Made by a program: the position numbers and the translations under genes | Part shown: in pieces, positions 9,065 through 19,600 of the stretch | How the letters are laid out: each line of letters begins with the position of its first letter | Numbering within the stretch: position 1 is the first letter of the stretch | Notes under the pieces: generated by a model | Database searches by the model: none | The model's input: only the letters and a program-made list of their open reading frames with translations | Told to the model about the DNA's origin: nothing | Source of the DNA: Alphaproteobacteria bacterium | GTDB taxonomy: Bacteria; Pseudomonadota; Alphaproteobacteria; Micropepsales; Micropepsaceae | DNA: 64,000 nucleotides | Direction of reading: 5' to 3' | NCBI GenBank assembly: GCA_016124385.1 | Contig: WGNU01000006.1 | Coordinates: 372,001 to 436,000 of the forward strand

Positions 9065-10288
9065 TTAGGGCGTGCGCCCTTCGGTGAGCATGGTGCCAGC
9101 CGTCTCCCGCGCCCAGCGATCCCGCTCCAATACATCAACGAGCGAGCCCGGTTTCCCGGTCAGGCCCGCTCTCTCCGCCGCCATCAGCGTCGCCTCGACA
9201 AGCCCGGCAATCGCGCCGAAGCCGATCCGGCGCTCCAGAAAGGCGCCGACCGCGACCTCGTTCGCAGCATTGAGAATTGTAGGCGTGCCACGCCCCTGTT
9301 TCAAGGCGGCAACAGCGAGGCCGAGACAGGGAAACCGTTGGAAATCCGGGGCTTCGAACGTGAGCTGGCCGATCCGCACGAGGTCGAGCCGCTCGGCGGG
9401 GGCCGCGATCCGCTCCGGGTAACCCAGCGCAAAGGCGATGGGCGTGCGCATATCGGGCGTGCCCAATTGGGCGAGCACCGAGCCATCGACATAGGCGACC
9501 AGCGAATGGATGACAGATTGGGGGTGGATCAGCACTTCCAGCCGCTCGGCGGGCATGTCGAACAGATAGTGCGCCTCGATGAGCTCGAGGCCCTTGTTCA
9601 TGAGCGTGGCGCTATCGACCGAGATCTTGGCGCCCATCGACCAATTGGGGTGGGCGACCGCCTGTTCCGGCGTCGCCTTCGCCATCCGTTCGCGGTCCCA
9701 GAGGCGGAACGGCCCGCCCGAGGCGGTGAGGATAAGGCGGTCGACGGCGCTCCGGTTTGGCTCCTCGAAGACCTGGAAGATCGCATTATGCTCGCTGTCG
9801 ACCGGCAACAGCTGCACACCTGCCTCAGCGACCGCACGCATAAAGACATCGCCCGCCGATACCAGGCACTCCTTATTGGCGAGGGCGAGGGTCGTGCCGG
9901 GCCGGAGCGCGGCCATGGCGGGGCGCAGGCCCGCTGTGCCTACGATCGCGGCCATGACCCAATCGGCTGGGCGCGCGGCAGCTTCGAGCAGGGCGTCTGG
10001 ACCTGCGGCCGCCTCGATCCCTGTGCCGGCGAGTGCATCCTTCAACTCGCGGTATTTCTCCGGCTCGCCGATCACCGCGAGCTTGGCGCCGGCCGCCCGG
10101 GCGCAGCGGGCCAACACAATGGTGTTTTGAAAGCCGGTCAGCGCCTCGATCTCATAGGCATCGGGCTGCCCCTTGCGGAGATGGGCGATGAGGTCCAGCG
10201 TCGATGCGCCGACGGAACCCGTCGCGCCCAGGATCGTGATCCGGCGGCCCGCCGTCAGCGGCTGGTGCACGCGCGCAGTCTCGGTCAC
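9065..10288 (-). CDS. dxr: 1-deoxy-D-xylulose 5-phosphate reductoisomerase
   Basis: 407 residues. It converts DXP to 2-C-methyl-D-erythritol 4-phosphate with NADPH, the committed step of the MEP isoprenoid pathway. The NADPH-binding GATGSVGAST is at 21-30; the metal and substrate motifs DSEHNA, ASGGPF and the long HPNWSMGAKISVDS stretch are intact. I chose the GTG at 10288, which overlaps the cdsA stop as GTGA and gives the family length; the frame remains open far upstream only because of GC richness. It precedes rseP and follows cdsA and uppS, which use its isoprenoid product downstream. Confidence 0.95.
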   Translation of the reverse strand: MTETARVHQPLTAGRRITILGATGSVGASTLDLIAHLRKGQPDAYEIEALTGFQNTIVLARCARAAGAKLAVIGEPEKYRELKDALAGTGIEAAAGPDALLEAAARPADWVMAAIVGTAGLRPAMAALRPGTTLALANKECLVSAGDVFMRAVAEAGVQLLPVDSEHNAIFQVFEEPNRSAVDRLILTASGGPFRLWDRERMAKATPEQAVAHPNWSMGAKISVDSATLMNKGLELIEAHYLFDMPAERLEVLIHPQSVIHSLVAYVDGSVLAQLGTPDMRTPIAFALGYPERIAAPAERLDLVRIGQLTFEAPDFQRFPCLGLAVAALKQGRGTPTILNAANEVAVGAFLERRIGFGAIAGLVEATLMAAERAGLTGKPGSLVDVLERDRWARETAGTMLTEGRTP

Positions 10289-11112
10289 CACGTCACTCCC
10301 AATGGTCCCTCCGGCACAAAGACTAACATGGCACCCACGGCGAGCGTCACCGCGAGCAGGCTGTCCAGGCGATCGAGAAAACCACCATGTCCGGGTATGA
10401 TGTCCCCGGCGTCCTTGGCGTGGAAGTGACGTTTGAGCGCGGACTCGCTCAAATCTCCGCCCTGGCCCAAAAGCCCGGCGATTGCCCCCAGAAGCGCGGC
10501 GGCCAGCGGGTTCGGCGCCCCGAGGACGAGGGCGACCGCGCCGCCGGCAAGGCCCGCGCTCGCCAACGCACCGGCAAGCCCGGCCCAGGTCTTTTTCGGG
10601 GAGAGCGCCGGCCAGAGCTTCGGCCCGCCGAAGAGATTGCCGGCCAGCCAGGCGCCAACGTCGGAAGCCCAGACAGCCGCGAAAATCCATAGAATGACGA
10701 GTTTTCCGTGGTCCGGGATCTCCGCCAGCGCGACAAAAGTCGCGGCGGGCAGGCCAAGGCAGAGCACTCCGGCCGCCTGCCAGAGGAAACCCTTGCCGCG
10801 CCTGGAACCATCGAGGCCGGCGCCGAGCGCGCCCAACGCGATGAACGGCGCGGCGAGGTCCGGCCGGCCGCATAGAACCGCCGCAACGCCGGCGATGATC
10901 GCCGCGACGAAGAGGGCGAGGCCCGAGGGCGGGACCTCCCGTTCGACGAGACGAAGCCATTCGAACGCCATGCGGCCCGAGAGGAGAACGACCCAGGCGG
11001 CGAGGACCGGGCCTCCCGCCCAGAGCGAGAGCCCGGCGAGTACCATCAACACGATGGCGGAGGCGCCGCGACGCAGCACCATGGCGGGCGACAACGCTTG
11101 GGATGCCGTCAC
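10285..11112 (-). CDS. cdsA: Phosphatidate cytidylyltransferase CdsA
   Basis: 275 residues with about seven to eight membrane segments. It makes CDP-diacylglycerol from phosphatidic acid and CTP, the branch point to all phospholipids. The signature region SPKKTWAG and, near the C-terminus, KRHFHAKDAGDIIPGHGGF followed by LDRLDSL carry the conserved Lys, Asp and His residues. It starts 49 bases after uppS and ends in a GTGA overlap with dxr. Confidence 0.95.
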   Translation of the reverse strand: MTASQALSPAMVLRRGASAIVLMVLAGLSLWAGGPVLAAWVVLLSGRMAFEWLRLVEREVPPSGLALFVAAIIAGVAAVLCGRPDLAAPFIALGALGAGLDGSRRGKGFLWQAAGVLCLGLPAATFVALAEIPDHGKLVILWIFAAVWASDVGAWLAGNLFGGPKLWPALSPKKTWAGLAGALASAGLAGGAVALVLGAPNPLAAALLGAIAGLLGQGGDLSESALKRHFHAKDAGDIIPGHGGFLDRLDSLLAVTLAVGAMLVFVPEGPLGVTW

Positions 11113-11160
11113 GGATGCGCGCGGACGGCGGTCCCTTCCGCGGCAATCGCGGCTGGATGC

Positions 11161-11892
11161 CTATCCCGCTCCATAGCGACGCTCGCGGCTGTGATACTGG
11201 GCGATCGCGGCCTCCAGCGAGGCGCGCGTGAACTCCGGCCAGAATTCCTCGACGAAGACGAGTTCGGCATAGGCCGCCTGCCAGATGAGGAAGTTCGACA
11301 GGCGCTGTTCGCCGCTGGTGCGGATGACGAGGTCGGGATCGGGGATGCCGGCAGTCAAAAGCTCGCCCGCAAAGACTGGCTTCGTGATCTCTTCCGCCTG
11401 CAGCCGGCCCGCCTTGACGGCCTCGGCAATCCGGCGGGCCGCGCGGACGATCTCGTCCTGGCCGCCATAGTTGAAGGCGATGATGAGCGTCATGCGCCGA
11501 TTGTCGGCCGTGATGGTCTCGGCCTCCTCGATCAGCGCCACGATGTCGGGCGCGACGCCCTCGCGCTCGCCAATGACGCGCACGCGCACGCCGTTGCGAT
11601 GCAGCTCTTTCAGGTCCTGGCGGATATAGATCCGCAGGAGGCCCATCAGATCCTCGACCTCGTCGGCCGGGCGGTTCCAGTTCTCGGCGGAGAAGCTGTA
11701 GAGCGTGAGGTTCGCGATGCCGAGCTCGGCCGCGCCCTCGACGATCCGGCGCACGGCGGCGAGCCCCTGGCGATGGCCGACGGCGCGCGGCAGGCCCCGC
11801 TGGCGAGCCCAGCGGCGGTTGCCATCCATGATGATCGCGACGTGCTGAGGCGCGGCCTCGTCACTGGCTTTCGTGGCTTGAACTAGCGACAC
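11161..11892 (-). CDS. uppS: Undecaprenyl diphosphate synthase (isoprenyl transferase)
   Basis: 243 residues, a cis-prenyltransferase that makes the C55 carrier lipid for peptidoglycan and O-antigen. The catalytic Asp23 lies in IMDGNRRWA, and the C-terminal [12 protein letters not shown] motif binds the substrate diphosphate. The stretch FSAENWNRP is also diagnostic. It stands between frr and cdsA. Confidence 0.96.
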   Translation of the reverse strand: MSLVQATKASDEAAPQHVAIIMDGNRRWARQRGLPRAVGHRQGLAAVRRIVEGAAELGIANLTLYSFSAENWNRPADEVEDLMGLLRIYIRQDLKELHRNGVRVRVIGEREGVAPDIVALIEEAETITADNRRMTLIIAFNYGGQDEIVRAARRIAEAVKAGRLQAEEITKPVFAGELLTAGIPDPDLVIRTSGEQRLSNFLIWQAAYAELVFVEEFWPEFTRASLEAAIAQYHSRERRYGAG

Positions 11893-11969
11893 GCGACACC
11901 GAACCCTTCCTGATGGCGGTCCCGACGCCGGATCGCCGGCATCCCGCCCGCAATCAGCAACTCTAGGGA

Positions 11970-12536
11970 CTAAACCTGCATAATTTCTTGCTCTTTGGCG
12001 TGCAGCGCCTGATCGATCTCCTTCACGATCGAGTCCGTCATGCGCTGCACCTCCACTTCGAGGCGCTTTTCCTCGTCCTGTCCCATCTGCCCGTCCTTGA
12101 CGAGCTTTTTGAGCACATCCATGCCGTCCCGGCGCACGTTGCGCGCCGCGACACGGGCGGCTTCGGCGTATTTGTGGCCGAGCTTTGCGAGTTCTTTGCG
12201 GCGTTCTTCCGTCAAAGCCGGGATCGGGATGCGGATCAACTGACCGTCAACCTGCGGATTAACGCCCAAACCTGCCTGACGGATCGCCTTTTCGACGGCC
12301 ACGACCAGTCCTTTGTCCCAAACCTGGACAGTCAGCATGCGCGGCTCGGGCACGTTTACAGTGCCAACCTGGCTGAGCGGCATCGTGCTGCCATAGGCCT
12401 CGACGACAATCGGATCGAGCAGGCTGGCGCTGGCGCGCCCCGTGCGCAGGCCGTTGAATTCCTGCTTCAGCGTGGCGACCGCGCCCTTCATCCTCTTCTG
12501 GAGATCGTCGCGGTCGAAGGGTGGTGGCGATGCCAT
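11970..12536 (-). CDS. frr: Ribosome recycling factor
   Basis: 188 residues. With EF-G it splits the post-termination ribosome complex. The sequence shows the basic helix with [12 protein letters not shown], the VNVPEPRML segment of domain II, and the long C-terminal coiled helices ending in [12 protein letters not shown]. An ATG nine codons upstream is possible, but the ATG at 12536 follows GGAGG by seven bases, so it was chosen. It lies between pyrH and uppS. Confidence 0.96.
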   Translation of the reverse strand: MASPPPFDRDDLQKRMKGAVATLKQEFNGLRTGRASASLLDPIVVEAYGSTMPLSQVGTVNVPEPRMLTVQVWDKGLVVAVEKAIRQAGLGVNPQVDGQLIRIPIPALTEERRKELAKLGHKYAEAARVAARNVRRDGMDVLKKLVKDGQMGQDEEKRLEVEVQRMTDSIVKEIDQALHAKEQEIMQV

Positions 12537-12611
12537 GGGTGGTCCTCCGGAGCTCTTTGCCACAAGGCGCGCAGAGCTTAGACCCCCGCGTCCGCTCTCG
12601 TCATCTGTGTT

Positions 12612-13337
12612 TCACGCGGCGCCCGCAATCAGCGTGCAGGGGCCCTCGCCGCGCAGCACACTCACGAACCGCCCGCGATCGTGGATGTTGAAGACGATAA
12701 TCGGAATGCGATTTTCCCGGGACAGCGAAATCGCGGTGGCGTCCATCACCTTCAGATCGCGGGACAACACATCGAGGTAGCTCAGCTTCTCGTAGCGCGT
12801 GGCGGTCTTGTCGAGCTTGGGGTCGGCGGAATAGACGCCGTCGACCTGCGTTCCCTTCAGAAGCGCGTCGCACCCCATCTCGGCGGCACGCAGGGCGGCG
12901 GCGGTATCGGTCGTGAAGAACGGATTGCCGGTGCCGGCCGCGAAGATGACGACGCGGTTCTTTTCCATGTGGCGGATCGCCCGGCGGCGGACATAGGGCT
13001 CGCAGACGCTCATCATCGGGATCGCGGACTGGACGCGCGTATAGACGCCGATCTTTTCAAGCGCGTTCTGCATCGCGAGCGCGTTCATGACGGTCGCGAG
13101 CATGCCCATATAGTCGGCGCTTGCCCGCTCCATGCCGGCGGCCGCGCCCGAGAGGCCCCGGAAGATGTTGCCGCCGCCGATCACGAGGCAGACCTGGACG
13201 CCAGCGGCGGTCGCATCGCGGACGTCGCCCGCGATGCGCTCAACCGTATCAATGTCGATGCCGTAGCCCTGGCCGCCCATCAGGGCCTCGCCCGAAATCT
13301 TGAGGAGAACACGGCGGTAGCGCGGCGTGTCGCTCAT
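12612..13337 (-). CDS. pyrH: UMP kinase
   Basis: 241 residues of the amino-acid-kinase fold. It phosphorylates UMP to UDP, feeding pyrimidine nucleotides to RNA and to UDP-sugars such as those used by the lipid A genes nearby. KISGEALMG (13-21), GGGNIFRG (about 54-61) and [13 protein letters not shown] are the phosphate- and UMP-binding motifs. It follows tsf by 56 bases. Confidence 0.96.
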   Translation of the reverse strand: MSDTPRYRRVLLKISGEALMGGQGYGIDIDTVERIAGDVRDATAAGVQVCLVIGGGNIFRGLSGAAAGMERASADYMGMLATVMNALAMQNALEKIGVYTRVQSAIPMMSVCEPYVRRRAIRHMEKNRVVIFAAGTGNPFFTTDTAAALRAAEMGCDALLKGTQVDGVYSADPKLDKTATRYEKLSYLDVLSRDLKVMDATAISLSRENRIPIIVFNIHDRGRFVSVLRGEGPCTLIAGAA

Positions 13338-13393
13338 CGGGCGCGATCCTCTGCGGTCGGGGGTTTCAGCGGTATTTGATCCTGTGCGTGTCC

Positions 13394-14320
13394 TTAAGCC
13401 TTGCCGGCGGCGGCGGCGACCTCGGCGGCGAAGTCGCTCTCATCCTTCTCGATGCCCTCGCCGAGCTGAAGGCGCACGAAGCCCGTCACCTTGATCGGCG
13501 CGCCGGCCTTGCCCTCGGCCTCCTTCACGGCCTGCGCGACCGACTTGGAGGGATCATGGACAAAGGCCTGATCGAGCAGCGCAGCTTCCTTGAAGAAGGA
13601 TTTGAGACCCGATTCCACGATTTTGGCGATCACGTTTTCCGGCTTGCCGGAGGCGCGCGCCTTGTCGGCCAGAACGTTCTTCTCGCGTTCCAGCACCGCC
13701 GGATCAATCGCATCGCCCGTCAGAGCAACCGGATTGGCGGCCGCGACATGCATCGCGATCTGCTTGCCGAGCGCTTCGAGCGTCTCCTTGTCGCCGGTCG
13801 ATTCAAGGGCGACGAGCACGCCGATCTTGCCAAGGCCCGGGGCGACCACGCCGTGAACATAGGCGCCGATCGCGCCGGCCGAGACTTCCAGCCTGGCGAC
13901 GCGGCGCAGCGACATGTTCTCGCCGATCTTGGCAACGGTCGCTGCGATCTTCTCCTCGACCGTGCCGCCACCCGGATAGGCCGCCGCGCGCAGGGCCGCG
14001 ACGTCCGCCGGCTGGGCGAGCGCCAAGTCCGTAACCGCTTGGACCATTTCCTGGAACTCGGTATTGCGCGCGACGAAATCCGTTTCCGCGTTCACCTCGA
14101 CGGCGACGCCGGCTGGGCCGCGCGTCACAAGGCCGATAAGCCCTTCCGCAGCGGTACGGCCGGCCTTCTTGGCCGCCTTGGCGAGACCCTTCTTGCGCAG
14201 CCAGTCGACGGCGGCCTCGGTATCGCCCGCCGCCTCGGTGAGCGCGGTCTTGCAGTCCATCATGCCCGCGCCGGTCTTCTCGCGCAGGTCCTTCACCATT
14301 GCGGCGGTGATCTCAGCCAT
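13394..14320 (-). CDS. tsf: Elongation factor Ts
   Basis: 308 residues. EF-Ts is the nucleotide exchange factor for EF-Tu. The N-terminal UBA-like module carries [13 protein letters not shown] (12-24), and the core motif TDFVARN is at 80-86, which contacts EF-Tu. The rest has the usual two-subdomain core. It lies 41 bases after rpsB; the pair is probably co-transcribed and controlled with S2. Confidence 0.97.
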   Translation of the reverse strand: MAEITAAMVKDLREKTGAGMMDCKTALTEAAGDTEAAVDWLRKKGLAKAAKKAGRTAAEGLIGLVTRGPAGVAVEVNAETDFVARNTEFQEMVQAVTDLALAQPADVAALRAAAYPGGGTVEEKIAATVAKIGENMSLRRVARLEVSAGAIGAYVHGVVAPGLGKIGVLVALESTGDKETLEALGKQIAMHVAAANPVALTGDAIDPAVLEREKNVLADKARASGKPENVIAKIVESGLKSFFKEAALLDQAFVHDPSKSVAQAVKEAEGKAGAPIKVTGFVRLQLGEGIEKDESDFAAEVAAAAGKA

Positions 14321-14361
14321 TGTCAGAGGCTCCTTGGATGAGCAGGCGGTTCAGCGATGCG

Positions 14362-15153
14362 TCAGCCGGCCGGCGACGGCGCGGCCTCGGGTCCCTCGGG
14401 CGCGCGCGGCAGATCGACGGTCGGAATTTCCGCGCTCTCGCCGAGATCGACGCCCGACAGCTGCTGGCTCTCCGACAGGCCGTCGATCACGGCGCCCGCG
14501 ATCAGATCGCAATAGAGCTGGATCGCGCGGGCCGCATCGTCGTTGCCGGGAACCGGATAGGTGATGCCGTCCGGATCGCAATTGGAATCGAGCACCGCGA
14601 CGACCGGAATGCCAAGCTTGCGCGCTTCCAAAATCGCGTTCGCCTCGCGGTTCGTGTCGATCACGAACATCAGGTCGGGCGTACCGCCCATGTCCTTGAT
14701 GCCGCCGAGCGCGCGTTCAAGCTTTTCGGCCTCGCGCGTCATGTTGAGCTGCTCTTTCTTCGTGAGGCCCTGGCCGCCCGCCTCCAGCACTTCCTGCAGC
14801 GTGCGCAAGCGGCGGATGGAGTGTGAAATCGTCTGCCAGTTCGTGAGCGTGCCGCCGAGCCAGCGATAGTTCACGAAATACTGCGCGCAGCGGCGCGCCG
14901 CATCCGCGATGGGCTCGGACGCCTGGCGCTTCGTTCCGACGAAAAGCACGCGGCCGCCTTGCGACACGACCTGCTTCACCGTCACCAGCGCTTGGTGCAG
15001 CAGCGGCACCGTCTGGGCGAGATCGATAATGTGGATATTGTTGCGGGAGCCGAAGAGAAAGGACTTCATCTTCGGATTCCAGCGATGGGTCTGATGACCA
15101 AAGTGGACGCCAGCTTCCAAGAGCTGGCGCATCGTGAATTCAGGCAGCGCCAT
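14362..15153 (-). CDS. rpsB: 30S ribosomal protein S2
   Basis: 263 residues. The family start [20 protein letters not shown] follows GGAG by nine bases, so 15153 was chosen over a start 15 codons upstream. [11 protein letters not shown] and [11 protein letters not shown] are diagnostic. The C-terminal tail (after about residue 230) is acidic and Pro/Ala-rich, longer than in E. coli. S2 is the first gene of the leftward operon, with a promoter about 150 bases upstream. Confidence 0.97.
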   Translation of the reverse strand: MALPEFTMRQLLEAGVHFGHQTHRWNPKMKSFLFGSRNNIHIIDLAQTVPLLHQALVTVKQVVSQGGRVLFVGTKRQASEPIADAARRCAQYFVNYRWLGGTLTNWQTISHSIRRLRTLQEVLEAGGQGLTKKEQLNMTREAEKLERALGGIKDMGGTPDLMFVIDTNREANAILEARKLGIPVVAVLDSNCDPDGITYPVPGNDDAARAIQLYCDLIAGAVIDGLSESQQLSGVDLGESAEIPTVDLPRAPEGPEAAPSPAG

Positions 15154-15302
15154 ATCGTCAACTCCTTGACCGGTTCGACCGCTGCGGGAAGACCCCAAAA
15201 AGGGGACCGGTCGGACGACCCAGATGACCCGCGCCAGACGATCCTCGATCGCCCGCGCCTTGCCGCCTGCGCGCCCTTTGACCCGCGTGTGGAATGGGGC
15301 GG

Positions 15303-15331
15303 CTTATATCGGCATGGGGCAACCCGCGCAA
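15303..15331 (-). promoter_or_regulatory. Predicted sigma-70 promoter and leader of the rpsB operon
   Basis: On the minus strand TTGCGC (15326-15331) is followed after exactly 17 bases by TATAAG (15303-15308). Transcription would start near 15296, giving a leader of about 140 bases before rpsB. The leader contains a small hairpin, CCCC-AAAAA-GGGG, at about 15192-15204. In other bacteria S2 represses its own mRNA through a 5' leader; whether this one does so is inference. Confidence 0.55.
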
Positions 15332-15422
15332 GGTGCGGGCGCGCGCGGCGCTCGCGCCGCTTGACGCGGCGCCCCGGCGCTGGCCCAGGATGGGGCGCAC
15401 AACCCCAGCGAGAGCGCGCCCC

Positions 15423-16616
15423 ATGGCCAGCCCGAAAGACCCGATCCGCCCTGCCCTGCGCGCCCTCGCCCGCAACGGGATCGGCGAAGTGGCGCGCCTC
15501 GGCCTTGGCCAGAGCGATGTCATCCCCCTCTGGTTCGGCGAGAGCGACCGCGTGACGCCCGCCTTCATTCGCGACGCCGCCAAGCGGGCACTCGATGAAG
15601 GCCGCACGTTCTACACTTTCGCCAACGGCATTCCCGAGTTGCGCCGGGCGATCGTCGATTTCCACCACCGGTATCAGGGCGTCGCGCTCTCGCCCGAGCG
15701 GATCTCGGTTCCAGGGGCGGCGATGCTGGGCGTTCGGATCGCACTTCAGTGCCTGATTGAAACCGGAGACAACGTTGTCGTCGTCGCGCCGATCTGGCCC
15801 AACATCTTCGAGGCGGTGCGCGCCTCCGGCGGCGAGCCGCGCCTCGTCATGCTGGAGCCGGAGGACGCGGGCGCAGGATGGCGGCTCGACCTTCAGGCGA
15901 TCGCCCGGGCCTGCGATGACCGCACGAAGGCGATTTTCGTCGCCTCGCCCGGCAATCCGACCGGCTGGGTGATGAGCCGGAGCGAACAGGAAGCGCTGCT
16001 CGCCATCGCCCGTGCGGAGGGGATCGCCATCATCGCCGACGAAGTCTACGGCACGCTCGTCTATGAGGGCCGCGCCGCGCCGAGCTTTGCCGCGCTCGCC
16101 GGGCCAAACGAGCCCGTCTTCATCATCCAGTCCTTTTCCAAGGCCTGGGCGATGACCGGCTGGCGGCTCGGCTGGCTGATCGGGCCGGAGGACCTTTATC
16201 CCAAGATCGCTCAGCTCATCGCCGTCAACAACACGGGCGCGACAACCTTCGCGCAATGGGGCGGCCTCGCCGCGATCACCGAAGGCGATGATTTCATCGC
16301 CGAGATGGTCGCGTGCTGCCGCGAGGGGCGCGACGTCGTCGATGAATTCGTGCGCGGCCACAACGCCATTACCTGGGCGCGGCCGGAAGGCGCCTTCTAC
16401 GGCTTCCTCGCGATCGAGGGCCTGACCGACAGTCTCTCCTTCGCCAAGGCCCTGCTCGCCGAGACGCGCGTCGGCGTCGCGCCGGGCATGGCGTTCGGCG
16501 TGCCGGGCGATCCCGAGATCGAGCGGCATATCCGGATCTGCTTCGCACAAGACAAGACGCGTCTCCAGGAAGCGCTTGACCGGCTCGGCCGGTTCGTTGA
16601 GGAGGGGCGGCGCTAA
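15423..16616 (+). CDS. PLP-dependent class I/II aminotransferase
   Basis: 397 residues of fold type I, aspartate-aminotransferase family. The PLP lysine is Lys240 in SFSKAWAMTGWRLGW; Asn178 (SPGNPTGW), Asp206 (ADEVYG) and the substrate-carboxylate Arg near the C-terminus are also present. The substrate cannot be named; similar proteins are annotated as aspartate or aromatic aminotransferases. The ATG at 15423 begins the conserved domain. It is transcribed away from rpsB and ends convergently with dnaE, overlapping by four bases. Confidence 0.9.
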   Translation: MASPKDPIRPALRALARNGIGEVARLGLGQSDVIPLWFGESDRVTPAFIRDAAKRALDEGRTFYTFANGIPELRRAIVDFHHRYQGVALSPERISVPGAAMLGVRIALQCLIETGDNVVVVAPIWPNIFEAVRASGGEPRLVMLEPEDAGAGWRLDLQAIARACDDRTKAIFVASPGNPTGWVMSRSEQEALLAIARAEGIAIIADEVYGTLVYEGRAAPSFAALAGPNEPVFIIQSFSKAWAMTGWRLGWLIGPEDLYPKIAQLIAVNNTGATTFAQWGGLAAITEGDDFIAEMVACCREGRDVVDEFVRGHNAITWARPEGAFYGFLAIEGLTDSLSFAKALLAETRVGVAPGMAFGVPGDPEIERHIRICFAQDKTRLQEALDRLGRFVEEGRR

Positions 16617-19600
16617 ATCTCCTGCGCCTCGAGCACGCCGGGGAGTGCGCGCACGGCCCCCGTCAGCTGCGGCGTGACCGTGAAGCGGCCGGGCAGTTCC
16701 AACTCGACCTCGCGGCCGTCCTCGAGCTGAAGGACGAGATTGACGATGCCGCGCCCGGGCCGGTTGACGAGGCGCTGCAGCGGGGTCAGGGGCGCCGCAT
16801 CGTTGACGAAGACGCGAAGGCCCGCGCCCGTCTCGGCCACCACGTCATCGAGGCTCTTGACCGTCTGTACCCGGAGCTTCAGCTCATCGCCCTGCCATTC
16901 CGCGAACGCGCCGAGGACGACCGAGGCGCCGGGCTCCAGCTTGTCTCGCGCAGCGAGCAGAGTTTCGGAAAAGACAATCACCTCGAAGACACCGCTCGGA
17001 TCGGAGAGCGTCACGAACGCGTAGGGCGTTTCCTTCTCGCGCGATTTGCGTTCCTGGCGGGCGATGACGGTGCCCGCGAGCGTTGCGAACCGCGCCTCGC
17101 GCGCCGCACTCGTCTGAAGGGCCGCAATCGAGACGACGCCCGCGCGGCGCAGCGCCTGGGCCGAGGTATCGAGCGGATGGCCGGAGAGATAGAACCCAAT
17201 CGCTTCGAATTCCTTCTGCAATTGCTCGGCCTCCGTCCAGGGTTCGGCGGCCCGGAGCGGTGGATCATCGAGTGCGGCCGCCTCTGCGCCAAAGAGGCTC
17301 GCCTGGCCGGCCTCGCGGGTGCGCTGCGACTCATTCGCGTGCGAGAGGATCACCTCGACGTTCGCGAACACTTGCGCGCGGTCGCGCAAGAGCGCCGAGA
17401 GGGCGCCCGCGGCCGCGAGGCTTTCGAGCGCGCGCTTGTTGACGTGGCGCGGATCGATCCGCCGCGCGAAATCCCACACCGAGAGGAACGGCCCGCCACG
17501 CTCACGTTCGGCGACGACGTGATCCATCGCCTGACGGCCGACATTGCGGATGGCGGCGAGCCCATAGCGGATGGCGCGCGTGCCATCCTCATCGCTCTCG
17601 ACCGTGAAGGTTGGCGATGAGCGATTGATGCAGGGCGGGCGCACCGCGATCCCCAAGCGGCTCGCCTCCTCGCGGAAAACATTGAGCCGGTCGGTCGCGC
17701 CGATATCGAGCGTCATCGAGGCGGCGATGAATTCGGCCGGGAAATTCGCCTTCAGATAGGCCGTCTGATAGGCGACCTGCGCATAGGCGGCGGCGTGGCC
17801 CTTGTTGAAACCGTAGCCTGCGAATTTCTCGGCCTGCTCGAAGATCTCGATCGCCGCGCCTTCGGGAATGCCGCGCTCCTTCGCGCGTTTGACGAAGGTC
17901 TCGCGGTTCTGCGCCATCGCGCCCTTGTCCTTCTTGCCCATCGCGCGGCGCAGATTGTCGGCCTCGCCCATCGAATAGCCGGCGAGCTCACGGGCGATCA
18001 ACATGACGTCCTCCTGGTACGTCATGACGCCATAGGTTTCCTCGAGGATCGGCTTCAGCGCGGGGTGGATGTAGTCCGGCTCCTCCTCACCGTGCTTGCA
18101 GGCGATGTATTTGGGGATCGACTGCATCGGGCCCGGGCGGTAGAGCGCGACGAGGGCGATCAGATCCTCGATCCGGTCGGGCTTGAGCTTGCGGATGAGA
18201 TCGCGCATGCCCGTGCTTTCCAGCTGGAACACGCCCACGGAATCGCCACGCGAGAGCATCTCGTAGGTGGCCGGATCATCGAAGGCGACGTCTTCCGTCT
18301 TCACCGCGATGCCGCGCCGGGCGAGCAATTCCTCTGTCCGCGCGATCACCGTCAGCGTTTTCAATCCCAGAAAATCGAACTTCACGAGGCCGACCGCCTC
18401 GTTGTCCTTCCAATCGAATTGGGTGACGGGCATTTCGGATTTCGGATCGCGGTAGAGCGGGACCAGTTCATCGAGCGGGCGGTCGCCGATCACGATGCCA
18501 GCGGCATGCGTCGAGGCGTGGCGGTAGAGCCCCTCGATCTTCTCAACGATCGAGAAGAGCCGTGCGACCTCTTCCTCGCGCTCGGCCATCTCGCGCAGGC
18601 GCGGCTCGCCTGCGATCGCCTCTTTCAGGGTCACCTGCTGACCGGGGACATTGGGAATGAGCTTCGAAATCCGGTCGACCTGGCCGTAAGGCATCTGCAG
18701 CACGCGGCCGACATCGCGCACGGCCGCGCGCGGCTGCAGCGTTCCATAAGTGATGATCTGGGCGACGCGGTCGGCGCCATAGCGCTCCTGTACATAGCGG
18801 ATGACCTCACCGCGCCGGTCCTGGCAGAAATCGATGTCGAAATCCGGCATCGAGCGGCGTTCGGGATTGAGGAAGCGCTCGAAGACCAAACGGAAGCGCA
18901 AGGGATCGAGCGCGGTGATCTCCAGCGCCCAGGCGACGATCGAGGTTGCGCCCGAGCCGCGCACGCCGACCGGAATGCCTTGCGCACGCGTCCATTTCAT
19001 GAAGTCGGAAACGATGAGGAAATAGCCCTCGAAACCGACGGTCACGATCACGTCGAGTTCGTAGTCGAGGCGCTTCCAATAATCTTCCTCGGGCACGAAC
19101 GCGCCCGCGCGCTCCAGGCGGTGCTTCAGTCCTTCGCGGGCCTGCGCGCGCAATTCATCGCCGGCCGTGCGGCCCTCGGGCAGCGCGAATTGGGGGAGGA
19201 TCGGCGCGCGGCGGCGCGGGACATAGGCGCAGCGCCGCGCGATCTCGAGCGTGTTCGCCACCGCCTCGGGCAGGTCGTCAAAGAGCGCGGTCATTTCCTG
19301 CGCGCTCTTGAAGGAGTGATCGCGCGTGACGCGCCGGCGCTCGGTCTCGGAGACCGCCGTTCCGGCCGCGATGCATAGAAGCGCGTCATGCGCCTCATAC
19401 ATCGCGGGCTCGCCGAAATAGGGCTCGTTGGTCGCGACGAGCGGCAAATCCATCTCGTAGGCGAGATCGAGGAGACCCGTTTCGGCGGAAACTTCCTCGG
19501 GCGTGCCGTGGCGCTGCAGCTCGACATAGAGGCGGCCCGGGAAGATCGCGGCGAGCTTCGACGCGAGCGCCTTGGCGGCCGGCTTCTGGCCCGCGACCAA

